A stretch of 64,000 bases of DNA from CAYVQZ01 sp964453435 (GTDB lineage: Bacteria; Abyssobacteria; SURF-5), in NCBI GenBank assembly GCA_964453435.1, contig CAYVQZ010000009.1, positions 29,434-93,433 on the forward strand. The letters run 5' to 3'. Shown piece after piece: positions 33,883 to 41,851 of this stretch. The notes under the pieces were generated by a model. That model was not told the DNA's origin. It made no database searches and saw nothing but the letters and a program-made list of their open reading frames with translations. Numbering within the stretch: position 1 is the stretch's first letter; each line of letters begins with the position of its first letter. The translations under genes were made by a program, and so were the position numbers.

Positions 33883-35225
33883 ACGCAACCGCCGTTTCGG
33901 CAACCACCGACCGCAAGCAGATTCTCTCCCTCGCGTGGCCCGTTATTCTGAACAACCTGCTCCTCACAGTCGTCTGGATAGTCGACATGATGATGGTCGG
34001 CCGTCTCGGCTCAACGGCAGTGGCTGCCGTCGGCGTGAGCGGACAAATGTTCAACATGGTGCTCGCCCTGACACTCGCCGTGACAACAGGCGCCATTGCC
34101 TTGGTGGCGCGATATACGGGCGCAGAGAACCGGCCCATGGCCAACAGCGTGCTGGGTCACTCGCTGGCGCTCGGCGCCATTCTCGCGCTTGCCCTCACAG
34201 TCCCCGCTTTCCTGTGGAGCGAGGCTCTTTTCAAACTTTTCGGAGCCGAGGAACCGGTGACGAATGCGGGCGCCCCCTACTTGAGGATCGTGCTCGCAGG
34301 CACCATTTTCCTCGTTGTTTCATTGGTCGCGTCGTCCGCGCTCAGGGGAGCCGGCGATACGAAAACGCCGCTGGTCATCAGCGTTTCGGCAAATATCATA
34401 AACATGGCTCTGAACTACGTCCTCATTTTCGGCAAGCTCGGGATGCCCCGACTCGAGGTCGCCGGCGCCGGCATTGCCACCACCATTGCGTTCATGCTCG
34501 AGGCGTTCGCCTTCATCGTCCTGCTCGCCAGAGGCACGCTGGTCCTGAGCCTCCCCAAGAATCTGCACCGGCTGGAAAAGACGATGGCGTGGAAAATCAT
34601 ACGGATCGGGACCCCCGCCGCGCTCGAGCAAGGACTCATTCAGGCCGGATATCTCTGGTACATGGCCGTCATCACACGATACGGGACAGACCCTCTCGCC
34701 GCCTACATGATCGGTGTGAACATCATGTCGCTCTCGTTCATGCCCGGCTTCGGATTCTCCGTGGCGGCCTCCGCGCTCGTCGGCCACTCCCTCGGAGCCA
34801 ACCGGCCGAAAAAAGCGATGGCCCTCGGATGGGAATGCTCCAGAATGGCCGTTTCCGTTATGTCGATTGTGGGAATTGTTTTGTTCGCCTTCGCCCGGCC
34901 GGTCTCGCTCGTATACGTTTCGGACCCTCATGTGGTGTCGTTAACGGCCACGTTCGTGCGGATTCTGGCGGTGTGCCAGCCCGCAATGGCGCTCCATTTC
35001 GCAATCGGCGGAGCGCTGGTGGGCGCCGCAGACACAAAGTGGCCTCTGTACGGAGGTTTCGTCGGAATGTATGTCATCAGGATGCCGCTCGCCCTGGTCG
35101 GCGCACACGCGCTCGGGGCGAAGATAACCGGGATATGGTTGATAATTCTGGCGGACCACTACGGAAAGGCCGCAATCCTGTTCCTCAGGTTTCTTTCCGG
35201 AAAATGGAAATCGCTCGCCGTGTGA
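33879..35225 (+). CDS. MATE-family multidrug/sodium efflux transporter
   Basis: A 448-residue inner-membrane protein with about twelve hydrophobic segments in two halves. Family features include LAWPVILNNLLLTVVWIVDM, MMMVGRLGSTAVAAVGVSGQ in helix 1-2, and ALRGAGDTKTPLVISVSAN at the end of the first half. MATE proteins export organic cations in exchange for Na+ or H+. It is translationally coupled to uvrC by an ATGA overlap, an unusual pairing of repair and efflux. Specific substrate is unknown. Confidence 0.92.
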   Translation: MNATAVSATTDRKQILSLAWPVILNNLLLTVVWIVDMMMVGRLGSTAVAAVGVSGQMFNMVLALTLAVTTGAIALVARYTGAENRPMANSVLGHSLALGAILALALTVPAFLWSEALFKLFGAEEPVTNAGAPYLRIVLAGTIFLVVSLVASSALRGAGDTKTPLVISVSANIINMALNYVLIFGKLGMPRLEVAGAGIATTIAFMLEAFAFIVLLARGTLVLSLPKNLHRLEKTMAWKIIRIGTPAALEQGLIQAGYLWYMAVITRYGTDPLAAYMIGVNIMSLSFMPGFGFSVAASALVGHSLGANRPKKAMALGWECSRMAVSVMSIVGIVLFAFARPVSLVYVSDPHVVSLTATFVRILAVCQPAMALHFAIGGALVGAADTKWPLYGGFVGMYVIRMPLALVGAHALGAKITGIWLIILADHYGKAAILFLRFLSGKWKSLAV

Positions 35226-35235
35226 ACCGCCCGCC

Positions 35236-36003
35236 TCAGTAACCGAGCAACAGCGCGAGCAACACGACCGAAAGCGCGCCCACCGTCGTGTGGAGAAGGT
35301 TCGGAAGTTGCTTCGCCAAAAACGCCGTGCCGGGTCTCTTCGCCCGAATGTAGCTCTCCAGCACGCTGGCGCAGAAGGAGGAAATGACAACGTAAAGGAT
35401 CGCTCTCTCCTGGATCAATCCCAGAATCGTCGCAATGAGCCCGAGCAGCATAGCGCCCGCAAGCCCGAGAATCGTTCCCGCCACCGAAACGGCGCCCGGG
35501 GAACCATGCGGAACAATCTCCAGAGTGGTCAGCAGCATGGGGCGGTCCCCATACAGCGGGCCGAGCTCGCTCGAACATGTGTCGGCGAGCGCGGCGCCGA
35601 ATGCGCCTGCATATGCCAGCGCAAACCAGTTCGCGATAACGGACGAGTCCAACCCGCCGGACATCCCGATAAGCACCGCCAAAAACGCTCCCGGCGTGCA
35701 CTTCCCGAGAACACTGCCTGCGCCCCGCAAACCTTCGGTCCTGTCATCCAGCCCGATCGCCTCCTTGCGCGCCCTGCCAATCTTGGTGACGCCCGTTCCC
35801 ACAAGAAAAAAGAAGAGAAGCAGGAAAAAGGCGGGATGTCCGCCGAAGGAATAGATGGTGATCCCGTATATCATGCCGGCTATCAAGCCGGAACGGCTCA
35901 CCGTGCGGGACGCGTATGCCGCAAACGCGATCGGGACGTTGATGGCGACAGCCCAGAATATGTTCGCTCGAAAAACATCCGCCGCGTTAGCGAGAGAGAG
36001 CAT
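35236..36003 (-). CDS. DUF92 (TMEM19/VTE6-like) membrane protein
   Basis: A 255-residue polytopic membrane protein. The DUF92 signature is clear: AFGAALADTCSSELGPLYG, then TTLEIVPHGSPGAVSVAG, with several hydrophobic segments (AFFLLLFFFLVGTGVTKIG, AILYVVISSFCASVL). Plant VTE6, of the same family, is a phytyl-phosphate kinase. The start at 36003 overlaps the preceding gene by 17 bases, implying coupling. Together with that VTE5/dolichol-kinase-like gene it may turn an isoprenoid alcohol into its diphosphate. The exact substrate is inference. Confidence 0.85.
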   Translation of the reverse strand: MLSLANAADVFRANIFWAVAINVPIAFAAYASRTVSRSGLIAGMIYGITIYSFGGHPAFFLLLFFFLVGTGVTKIGRARKEAIGLDDRTEGLRGAGSVLGKCTPGAFLAVLIGMSGGLDSSVIANWFALAYAGAFGAALADTCSSELGPLYGDRPMLLTTLEIVPHGSPGAVSVAGTILGLAGAMLLGLIATILGLIQERAILYVVISSFCASVLESYIRAKRPGTAFLAKQLPNLLHTTVGALSVVLLALLLGY

Positions 36004-36673
36004 AGAGCAGTCCGACCATGATGCACGCGCCAGCCAAAGGAACAGTAATATTGTCGTCGACCCTGAGTCGAAGCGTCTCCAGAATCGCGCAGCAAAAAAC
36101 GGTGGCGACGGCCACCGCGAACACGATATGCGTTTCTGATAAATGAAAAATCGCAAGACATTGAGCGCCGCGCCACCACGGTGGCGAACCGGCTTCGTTG
36201 GGAACAGTCCACCGGTAAAGGAACAGCGCCGCCGGTATGCCCGCCGCCAGGAAACCGGCCAATCCCTCCACCGTCTTGCCGCGATTCCACGGAAGCGGCC
36301 TTCTCCCGATTCTCCGGCCCACCATCGTGGCGGCTCCGTCGCCGAATGAGAGCACCCCCCACATCGATGCGGCCACCGGCACGGGAAAAACAAGAATGAG
36401 CACGAGAACGGAAATCGGATACAGAAGAATGCCGCTTGCAAACGCGACCGCTCGCTCTCCCCTTCGATAAAGGTACCGGGAGCTCCACGGCAGACGGGGA
36501 AGAATAAGCAAATTAAATGTCACCGCCGCCGCCGCGCAAAATAGAGCGGCAGGATAGTGTAGCCACCGCAGAAGCAGCGCAAATGTTCCAACAAAAACAT
36601 GCACCACTTGCCGGCTGATTTCGGGATCAACCAATGATTCTCGATTAGCCTGTGCGCTTGAATTGTCTATCAC
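35987..36673 (-). CDS. Phytol/dolichol kinase-like (VTE5/SEC59/DGK1) membrane protein
   Basis: About 228 residues with five to seven hydrophobic segments. The conserved PEISRQVVHVFVGTFALLLR opening and SFGDGAATMVGRRIGRRPLP followed by GKTVEGLAGFLAAG are typical of CTP-dependent lipid-alcohol kinases (phytol kinase VTE5, dolichol kinase, yeast Dgk1). No ATG suits the N-terminus; I chose GTG 36673, and a TTG further in is possible. It lies 23 bases after the BadF-type gene stop and overlaps the DUF92 gene. CdsA is a distant alternative, but its signature is not seen. Confidence 0.78.
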   Translation of the reverse strand: MIDNSSAQANRESLVDPEISRQVVHVFVGTFALLLRWLHYPAALFCAAAAVTFNLLILPRLPWSSRYLYRRGERAVAFASGILLYPISVLVLILVFPVPVAASMWGVLSFGDGAATMVGRRIGRRPLPWNRGKTVEGLAGFLAAGIPAALFLYRWTVPNEAGSPPWWRGAQCLAIFHLSETHIVFAVAVATVFCCAILETLRLRVDDNITVPLAGACIMVGLLYALSR

Positions 36674-36696
36674 ATTCCGGGGAAAGAAAAAACCTC

Positions 36697-37494
36697 TCAG
36701 GCCGAAGGAGACCGGGACAACGCCAACTCGCGCGCATACAGCGCCGCCCCGAGCGCGCCCACCATCTGTGGTTCGTCGGGAATGTTGAATGAATGACCAA
36801 GCAACTCTTCCAAGGCTCGCACAACTCCCGCGTTCTTCGCGACGCCGCCGGTCATTGTCACTTCCGGCACGATGCCCACGCGTTGCGCCAACGCACGGGT
36901 TCTCTCTGCCACCGCGCGGCATAAGCCCGCAACAATATCCTCCACGTGCTCGCCCCGCGCAACCAGTGAAACGACTTCGCTTTCGGCAAATACCGTGCAC
37001 ATCGAACTTATGCTGAGCTTCCTTCGGGACCGCGCCGCCAATTTACCCAGATCGTCCAAGTCAACCTCCAAAGCCCTCGCCATTACTTCAAAAAAACGGC
37101 CCGTCCCGGCAGCGCACTTGTCATTCATCGCAAAATCGAGCACGTGGCCGTTGTCCCCAACACGAACAGCCTTCGAATCTTGGCCGCCGATATCCAAAAT
37201 CAGCCTCGTGTTCGGAAAGAGAGCGCAGGCGCCCCGAGCATGGCAGCTTATTTCCGTAACGCTTTTCAAGCGCCCCTCAACCTGGTCGCGTCCGTATCCC
37301 GTCGACACCAGCCCCGACACCTGCTCAGCGTCGATACCGGCCTTGTCCAGGGCCTCCCGGTAGGAGAGATCTATCGCCTTCCGGCTTCTGGCGCCGGTCA
37401 GCACGATCGACAACGATACAATCCTGCCGGCTCCATCAATAATCACCGTGTCGCATGTCAGCGAACCTATGTCGATACCGGCAAAATAATTCAT
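36697..37494 (-). CDS. BadF/HgdC-type activator ATPase
   Basis: A 265-residue ASKHA ATPase of the BadF/BadG/BcrA/BcrD family. Motifs: YFAGIDIGSLTCDTVIID, LILDIGGQDSKAV, MNDKCAAGTGRFFEVMA and SSMCTVFAESEVVSLVARG. The cysteines in NDKCAAGTG and SMCTVFAES match the two that bridge a 4Fe-4S cluster between subunits of the homodimeric activator. Such proteins inject a high-energy electron into 2-hydroxyacyl-CoA dehydratases or benzoyl-CoA reductases and are oxygen-sensitive. No dehydratase subunit gene is adjacent, so the partner is unknown. Confidence 0.9.
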   Translation of the reverse strand: MNYFAGIDIGSLTCDTVIIDGAGRIVSLSIVLTGARSRKAIDLSYREALDKAGIDAEQVSGLVSTGYGRDQVEGRLKSVTEISCHARGACALFPNTRLILDIGGQDSKAVRVGDNGHVLDFAMNDKCAAGTGRFFEVMARALEVDLDDLGKLAARSRRKLSISSMCTVFAESEVVSLVARGEHVEDIVAGLCRAVAERTRALAQRVGIVPEVTMTGGVAKNAGVVRALEELLGHSFNIPDEPQMVGALGAALYARELALSRSPSA

Positions 37495-37584
37495 CTTCTC
37501 CTCTCCGTGGCTTTGCTACATCGCTCATTATAAAGGATTCCGAAAACCGTGGCAAGTAGAAAAACCGGTGCGCAAATTTTGCGC

Positions 37585-37613
37585 TTGCGCTTTCTCCACG
37601 GCTCTGGTATATT
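37585..37613 (+). promoter_or_regulatory. Candidate promoter reading into oriC and dnaA
   Basis: TTGCGC (37585-37590), 17-base spacer, TATATT (37608-37613). A transcript would run some 450 bases through the DnaA-box region to dnaA. A near-palindrome GCGCAAATTTTGCGC (37570-37584) abuts the -35 box and could be an operator. Confidence 0.4.
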
Positions 37614-37737
37614 GATGCCCGCCCAACGGCAGGGGCTCTCTTTGCGGAGGGGGGAATATCATTCGTCACAAGGGAATGCTGGTTCATTCCCCAGTCAAGA
37701 GCACCTTCCCGTCTCAGGGAGGAATGGTCTTTCCGGG

Positions 37738-38047
37738 TGTTGATAACCTGTTGAAGGAAAACAAGGCCCGGCGCTTTTCCCGAACTGAATCTTACATATT
37801 CCTGACAGCTTGAGAGGATCGAGTTTTTACTTCTGATAGACCATTGTTTCCTCGCCGGCCGGAAGGGGTAAGCGCTCCCACCCGTAAGCCCCCGCTTTAC
37901 AGGAGTTTCGGTCGGCTTTTCCACAGATTGTGGATAAGTCTGTGGAAAAGTCGGCTTGTCTGTTGATAAAGCTCTCCATGGTTGCATTCCATCGGTTGTT
38001 TTTTGCAGAGAGGCCGCAATTCGTTCGCATGAATGCATTGTGGATAA
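37738..38047. other. oriC: DnaA-box cluster upstream of dnaA (probable oriC, part 1)
   Basis: Two perfect TGTGGATAA boxes (37929-37937 and 38039-38047) and two TGTTGATAA boxes with one mismatch (37738-37746 and 37961-37969), all in the same orientation. The first perfect box is framed by a perfect 11-bp inverted repeat, CTTTTCCACAG (37916-37926) and CTGTGGAAAAG (37940-37950). The 37495-38074 gap has no supported gene. Position immediately before dnaA is typical of bacterial origins. The boundaries and unwinding element were not determined. Confidence 0.8.
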
Positions 38048-38074
38048 CTTGACGCGGAAAGGGGGGAGCGTTCC

Positions 38075-39418
38075 ATGAATTTCGATTTGTGGGACAAGTG
38101 TCTTCAAGCGCTGCGGTCCAAGGTGGAGCCACGAGAATTTGAAGCCTGGTTGACCTGGACAAAGTTTCATTCCTATGAAAACGGCCATCTCGTCGTGCTC
38201 GTCCCGAACAACTTCATGGGAAACTGGGTGACCGAACGGTATTCCGATATCATCTCCTCGGTGATCGGCTCGTTTGCAAACGATTTCAGACAGATATCGT
38301 TCGTCCCGAGCGAAGAACTTCAAGAGGAAATGGTCCAGGACGGGCAACCGCCCCGGCAATCGCCGCCGTACCAGACCCCGACGTTCTCATCCGATTTGTT
38401 GCCCTCGCTCAATTCAAAGTATACATTCGACGAATTCGTTGTAGGCCCGTCAAACAGATTCGCTCACGCCGCCGCAAAGGCGGTATGCGAGACGCCGGCC
38501 CGAGCGTACAATCCTCTCTTCATTTACGGCGGCGCCGGACTCGGAAAAACACACCTGATGCAGGCGATCGGGCACGAAATCCTCAAGCAGAACAAACTGA
38601 ATGTGGTGTATATAACATCCGAAGAATTCACAAATGAGCTGATATTGGGTATCCAGACGCGCTCCCAGCTCGCATTCAGAAATAAGTACCGAACGGTCGA
38701 TGTCCTGCTCATAGATGATATCCACTTCATCGCGGGCAAGGATGCGACTCAGGAGGAATTCTTCCACACATTCAACTCTCTGCATGATGCTTTCAAACAA
38801 ATAGTTCTCTCATCCGACCGGCCACCAAAGGATATACCAACCCTGGAAGAACGCCTGGTCAGCCGCTTCGAATGGGGACTCGTGACCGACATTCAGCCGC
38901 CCGACCTGGAAACACGAATTGCAATCCTTCGAAAAAAATCCGAGACCGGCAGCTTGGAATGCCCGCAAGACATGTTGTTTTTCATTGCAAATCTAGTGAA
39001 GGCGAACATCCGCGAATTAGAGGGAACCTTTAACCGCGTCGTCGGCTATGCCCGGGCGCACAACCGCCCGCTGAACCTCGAAACAGCGGAGATCGCCCTG
39101 AAGGACATCCTTGAACAATCCGCAGCCAAACAAATTACAATCGAACTTATCCAAAAAACCGTCGCTTCCCGCTTCAACGTTCGCCTCGCAGACATAATTT
39201 CACCGAAGCGGTCTAAAATGATAGCCCTCGCCCGCCAGACCGCAATGTATCTGGCGCGTGAACTCACCCAGGCGTCCCTCATTGACATAGGCGACTCCTT
39301 CGGCGGCCGCGACCATTCAACAGTGCTTCACGCCTGCAAGAAAATTCGGGAAATGATAAAAGGCGATCCCCAACTCTCAAAGGACACGGATGAAATAATG
39401 AAGGAACTCAGGGCTTGA
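38075..39418 (+). CDS. dnaA: Chromosomal replication initiator DnaA
   Basis: A 447-residue AAA+ initiator. Domain I opens FDLWDKCLQALRSKVEPREF; a short Pro/Gln-rich linker follows near residue 90. The ATPase core has YTFDEFVVGPSNRFAHAAA, Walker A GGAGLGKT (152-159) and Walker B VLLIDDIHFIAGK. Domain IV ends with the DNA-binding signature FGGRDHSTVLHACKKI. It binds the boxes upstream and melts the origin. The start follows a GGGGGGAG ribosome site. Confidence 0.99.
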   Translation: MNFDLWDKCLQALRSKVEPREFEAWLTWTKFHSYENGHLVVLVPNNFMGNWVTERYSDIISSVIGSFANDFRQISFVPSEELQEEMVQDGQPPRQSPPYQTPTFSSDLLPSLNSKYTFDEFVVGPSNRFAHAAAKAVCETPARAYNPLFIYGGAGLGKTHLMQAIGHEILKQNKLNVVYITSEEFTNELILGIQTRSQLAFRNKYRTVDVLLIDDIHFIAGKDATQEEFFHTFNSLHDAFKQIVLSSDRPPKDIPTLEERLVSRFEWGLVTDIQPPDLETRIAILRKKSETGSLECPQDMLFFIANLVKANIRELEGTFNRVVGYARAHNRPLNLETAEIALKDILEQSAAKQITIELIQKTVASRFNVRLADIISPKRSKMIALARQTAMYLARELTQASLIDIGDSFGGRDHSTVLHACKKIREMIKGDPQLSKDTDEIMKELRA

Positions 39419-40000
39419 ACCGCCAACCGCCCTCACCGTCTCCACCCGAAGAAAGGCGGAACCCGCAAGAGGACCACCGGTCCGCCGCAAGCAGCTTCCC
39501 GGAAAACTCCTCGAATAGCGCGACCGCGCGCGAACAGCAAAATGTGTCTGTTGGAAAAACAGCGCTTCAAGAGTATTCTCTGTGCTCCCACGGGGAATCC
39601 TCTCAATACGTCACTATCGGACCCCTTGCCACCCACGGGCCCCTCGAAGCGGCGGAACTCCTTCCGGACAAACCAAGAGACACCGTCGATGGTTCATGTG
39701 GACGCATTGCGCAAAAAGCTGTTGACTAAATGTTGGTAAAATGTTATAAACTGTGCAAGAACTCTGGAGAACTTTCGTCGTGGCCCCACAGCCAGTTCAA
39801 AATGTGAATGGCTCAAACGGAATTTCTTCAAACTTTCGACATGAATCCTTCTCGCCACAACAAAGAAAACAAGCGTTGTTCACATCTTTCACGGAACTTA
39901 CTACTAAGAATACTGATTCAAATATTTATGTAGTTTAGAAACTGAAGAAGAAAATGATTCGATTGGCGCACACGGGTCAAATCGGGGGGAGGAAACGCGT
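39419..40000. other. dnaA-dnaN intergenic region, no gene
   Basis: A 582-base gap. The first 300 bases carry Pro/Ser-rich chance frames; 39720-39960 is distinctly A+T-rich and holds the dnaN promoter and a leader of about 245 bases. I found no perfect DnaA box here. The A+T-rich part could be an unwinding element, but that is speculation. Confidence 0.5.
39722..39750 (+). promoter_or_regulatory. Promoter for dnaN
   Basis: TTGACT (39722-39727), exactly 17 bases, TATAAA (39745-39750). It is a near-consensus sigma-70 promoter that lets dnaN-dciA be expressed independently of dnaA. Confidence 0.75.
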
Positions 40001-41101
40001 ATGAAACTGGCAATGACAAGGGATGACTTACGCGACGCTATCGGGAACGTGCAAAATGTTGTCTCGACGCGAAGCACTCTTCCAATGCTGCAATATGTGC
40101 TGCTCAGCGCACAGAATGACCTGCTGAAACTTGTTGCGACTGACCTGGAAGTCGGAATCGAATGCGTTGTGGAATGCGAAACGCTGGAAAAGGAAGGAGT
40201 CGTCACGCTCCCGTGCAGAAAATTGCACGAGATCGTAAATAACCTTCCGCCTGGTCTCGTGAATATCGAGGCGAGCAGCGAGAACGTTGTCTCGCTGCAT
40301 TCGGGCGTGGTGAAGTACAAGCTGATGGGAATGCCGCCTGACGAATTTCCGAAATCGCCCGATGTCAAGCGTGACGAGACACTCGTCTTGTCGCAGGCCG
40401 GCTTGAAGGAAATGCTGCGGAAGGTGAGTTTCTCGATTTCCACCGATCCAAACAGGGTGAACATAACGGGATTGTTGCTGACCGTGGTCGGCAATGAGTT
40501 GCGTCTGGTGTCGACCGACGGGAGGAGACTGTCGCTCGCGGTCCATGCGTTCGAAGACGCGCCCGGCGCCGAGAAATCGTATATCATCCCGCGGAAAACG
40601 GTCATCGAACTGGAGAGGTTGCTGGGGGCCGACGGGGATGTGCGCGTGTTCATCTCGGAGAATCAAATCGCGTTCGAATTCGCAAACCTCTTGATGCTCT
40701 CGAATCTGATCGATGGAGTGTTTCCGAATTACGAACAGGTGATTCCGCGAAACTACGAGAGAAAGGTCATTCTGGAAAAAGAACCCTTCGCGGTTGCCAC
40801 TCGACGCGCACAGGTGATGACTACGGATAAGTATAATTTGGTAAAATACGAAGTGTCCAAGGGGAAGATGCACGTAACGACAAATTGCCCTGAGGTCGGT
40901 GAAGCGAAAGACGAGGTCGAGGCCGACTACGACGGAGAGTCGGTTGAAATGGGATTCAATCCCCAGTTCGTTCTCGATGTGCTAAAGGCAGTGGATGAAG
41001 ACAAGGTTGTTCTCGAAATGAAGGATTCGCAAAGTTCGGGGCTTTTCAAACCGCTCGATAACGAGAACTTTATGTATGTCGTTATGCCGGTGCGCTTATG
41101 A
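40001..41101 (+). CDS. dnaN: DNA polymerase III beta sliding clamp
   Basis: A 366-residue clamp with three repeated domains that encircles DNA and tethers polymerase. Family blocks are MKLAMTRDDLRDAIGNVQNV, VTLPCRKLHEIVNNLPPG, SFSISTDPNRVNITGLLLTV, LRLVSTDGRRLSLAV and the C-terminal ENFMYVVMPVRL. GGGGGGAGG precedes the ATG. It overlaps dciA by four bases. Confidence 0.99.
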   Translation: MKLAMTRDDLRDAIGNVQNVVSTRSTLPMLQYVLLSAQNDLLKLVATDLEVGIECVVECETLEKEGVVTLPCRKLHEIVNNLPPGLVNIEASSENVVSLHSGVVKYKLMGMPPDEFPKSPDVKRDETLVLSQAGLKEMLRKVSFSISTDPNRVNITGLLLTVVGNELRLVSTDGRRLSLAVHAFEDAPGAEKSYIIPRKTVIELERLLGADGDVRVFISENQIAFEFANLLMLSNLIDGVFPNYEQVIPRNYERKVILEKEPFAVATRRAQVMTTDKYNLVKYEVSKGKMHVTTNCPEVGEAKDEVEADYDGESVEMGFNPQFVLDVLKAVDEDKVVLEMKDSQSSGLFKPLDNENFMYVVMPVRL

Positions 41102-41415
41102 GAAAAAAGGTCTGCAGAAAGTCGGACGGCGAGTTGGAAAGAATCGACCGGATCATAGAAAGAGTGCTCGCAACGGGAAAGGTCGGCGGTTCCGCCCAGC
41201 TTGCAGAAATCTGGACTCATTGGAGGGAGATTGTAGGGGATGATATCGCCGAGCACTGCACCCCGCAAAAGCTGAATGGCGGAAAACTTTATCTCAAAGT
41301 CGACAACCCGGTTTGGGTTCAGCAGCTCGACCTCATGAAAGAAGAGGTGAGATGTAAAATAAATGAAAAAATTGCAAGCGAAAAGGTGGACCGGCTGCTG
41401 TTTCGCACCCAATGA
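41098..41415 (+). CDS. dciA: DciA (DUF721) replicative-helicase loader
   Basis: A 105-residue DUF721 protein: LAEIWTHWREIVGDDIAEHC, then LNGGKLYLKVDNPVWVQQL and EKVDRLLFR. DciA is the ancestral loader that brings DnaB to the origin in bacteria lacking DnaC or DnaI. The ATGA overlap with dnaN and its position in the origin region suit that job. Compared with longer proteobacterial DciA it is a minimal form consisting mainly of the KH-like domain. Confidence 0.9.
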   Translation: MRKKVCRKSDGELERIDRIIERVLATGKVGGSAQLAEIWTHWREIVGDDIAEHCTPQKLNGGKLYLKVDNPVWVQQLDLMKEEVRCKINEKIASEKVDRLLFRTQ

Positions 41416-41851
41416 GTTTCCTCCTTCTGAGCACCGGAGAAGCGGGCCGGACTGCAAAAACGAAATGCGTCGCTTTCCGCCTTTTTCGAAACCAGACCTC
41501 CTTTCCTCTTCGGCCAAGCGCTCACGCTGAATCTTTTCCGGTTCCTTATGATTGAACCGGCGCTTTCCCAAGCTGATTTTACACCGGCATTCGCCTGTTT
41601 TCAAAAGTGTCCGCATCACGAAGAGGGATACGTCGCACCATATATTGAAGGACAAATTTGTTGGAAACAAAAACGATGCCGGTTCTATAGTTGGTTCATC
41701 CCGGTATACTACAATATGTTGGGTTAAACCGGAAGCTAGACTATATCATGTAGTGTGTTCCGCCAAAAATTTCGCTTTACTTTTTCCGGGCTTCTGTGAT
41801 ATCATAAAGAAATGAAATCAACCGTAAAATTGCTTATAAAATAAGGTAAAA
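41416..41851. other. dciA-gyrB intergenic region with candidate gyrB promoter
   Basis: A 436-base gap that becomes A+T-rich after 41560. The best promoter candidate is TTTACT (41776-41781), 18 bases, TATCAT (41800-41805), starting about 40 bases before the gyrB ATG. Another TATACT occurs at 41705 without a good -35 box. Short frames here do not look coding. Confidence 0.4.

Noticed and set aside
39415..39729. A 104-codon frame between dnaA and dnaN
   Set aside because: Pro/Ser-rich, no ribosome site, overlaps the dnaA stop and crosses the dnaN promoter.
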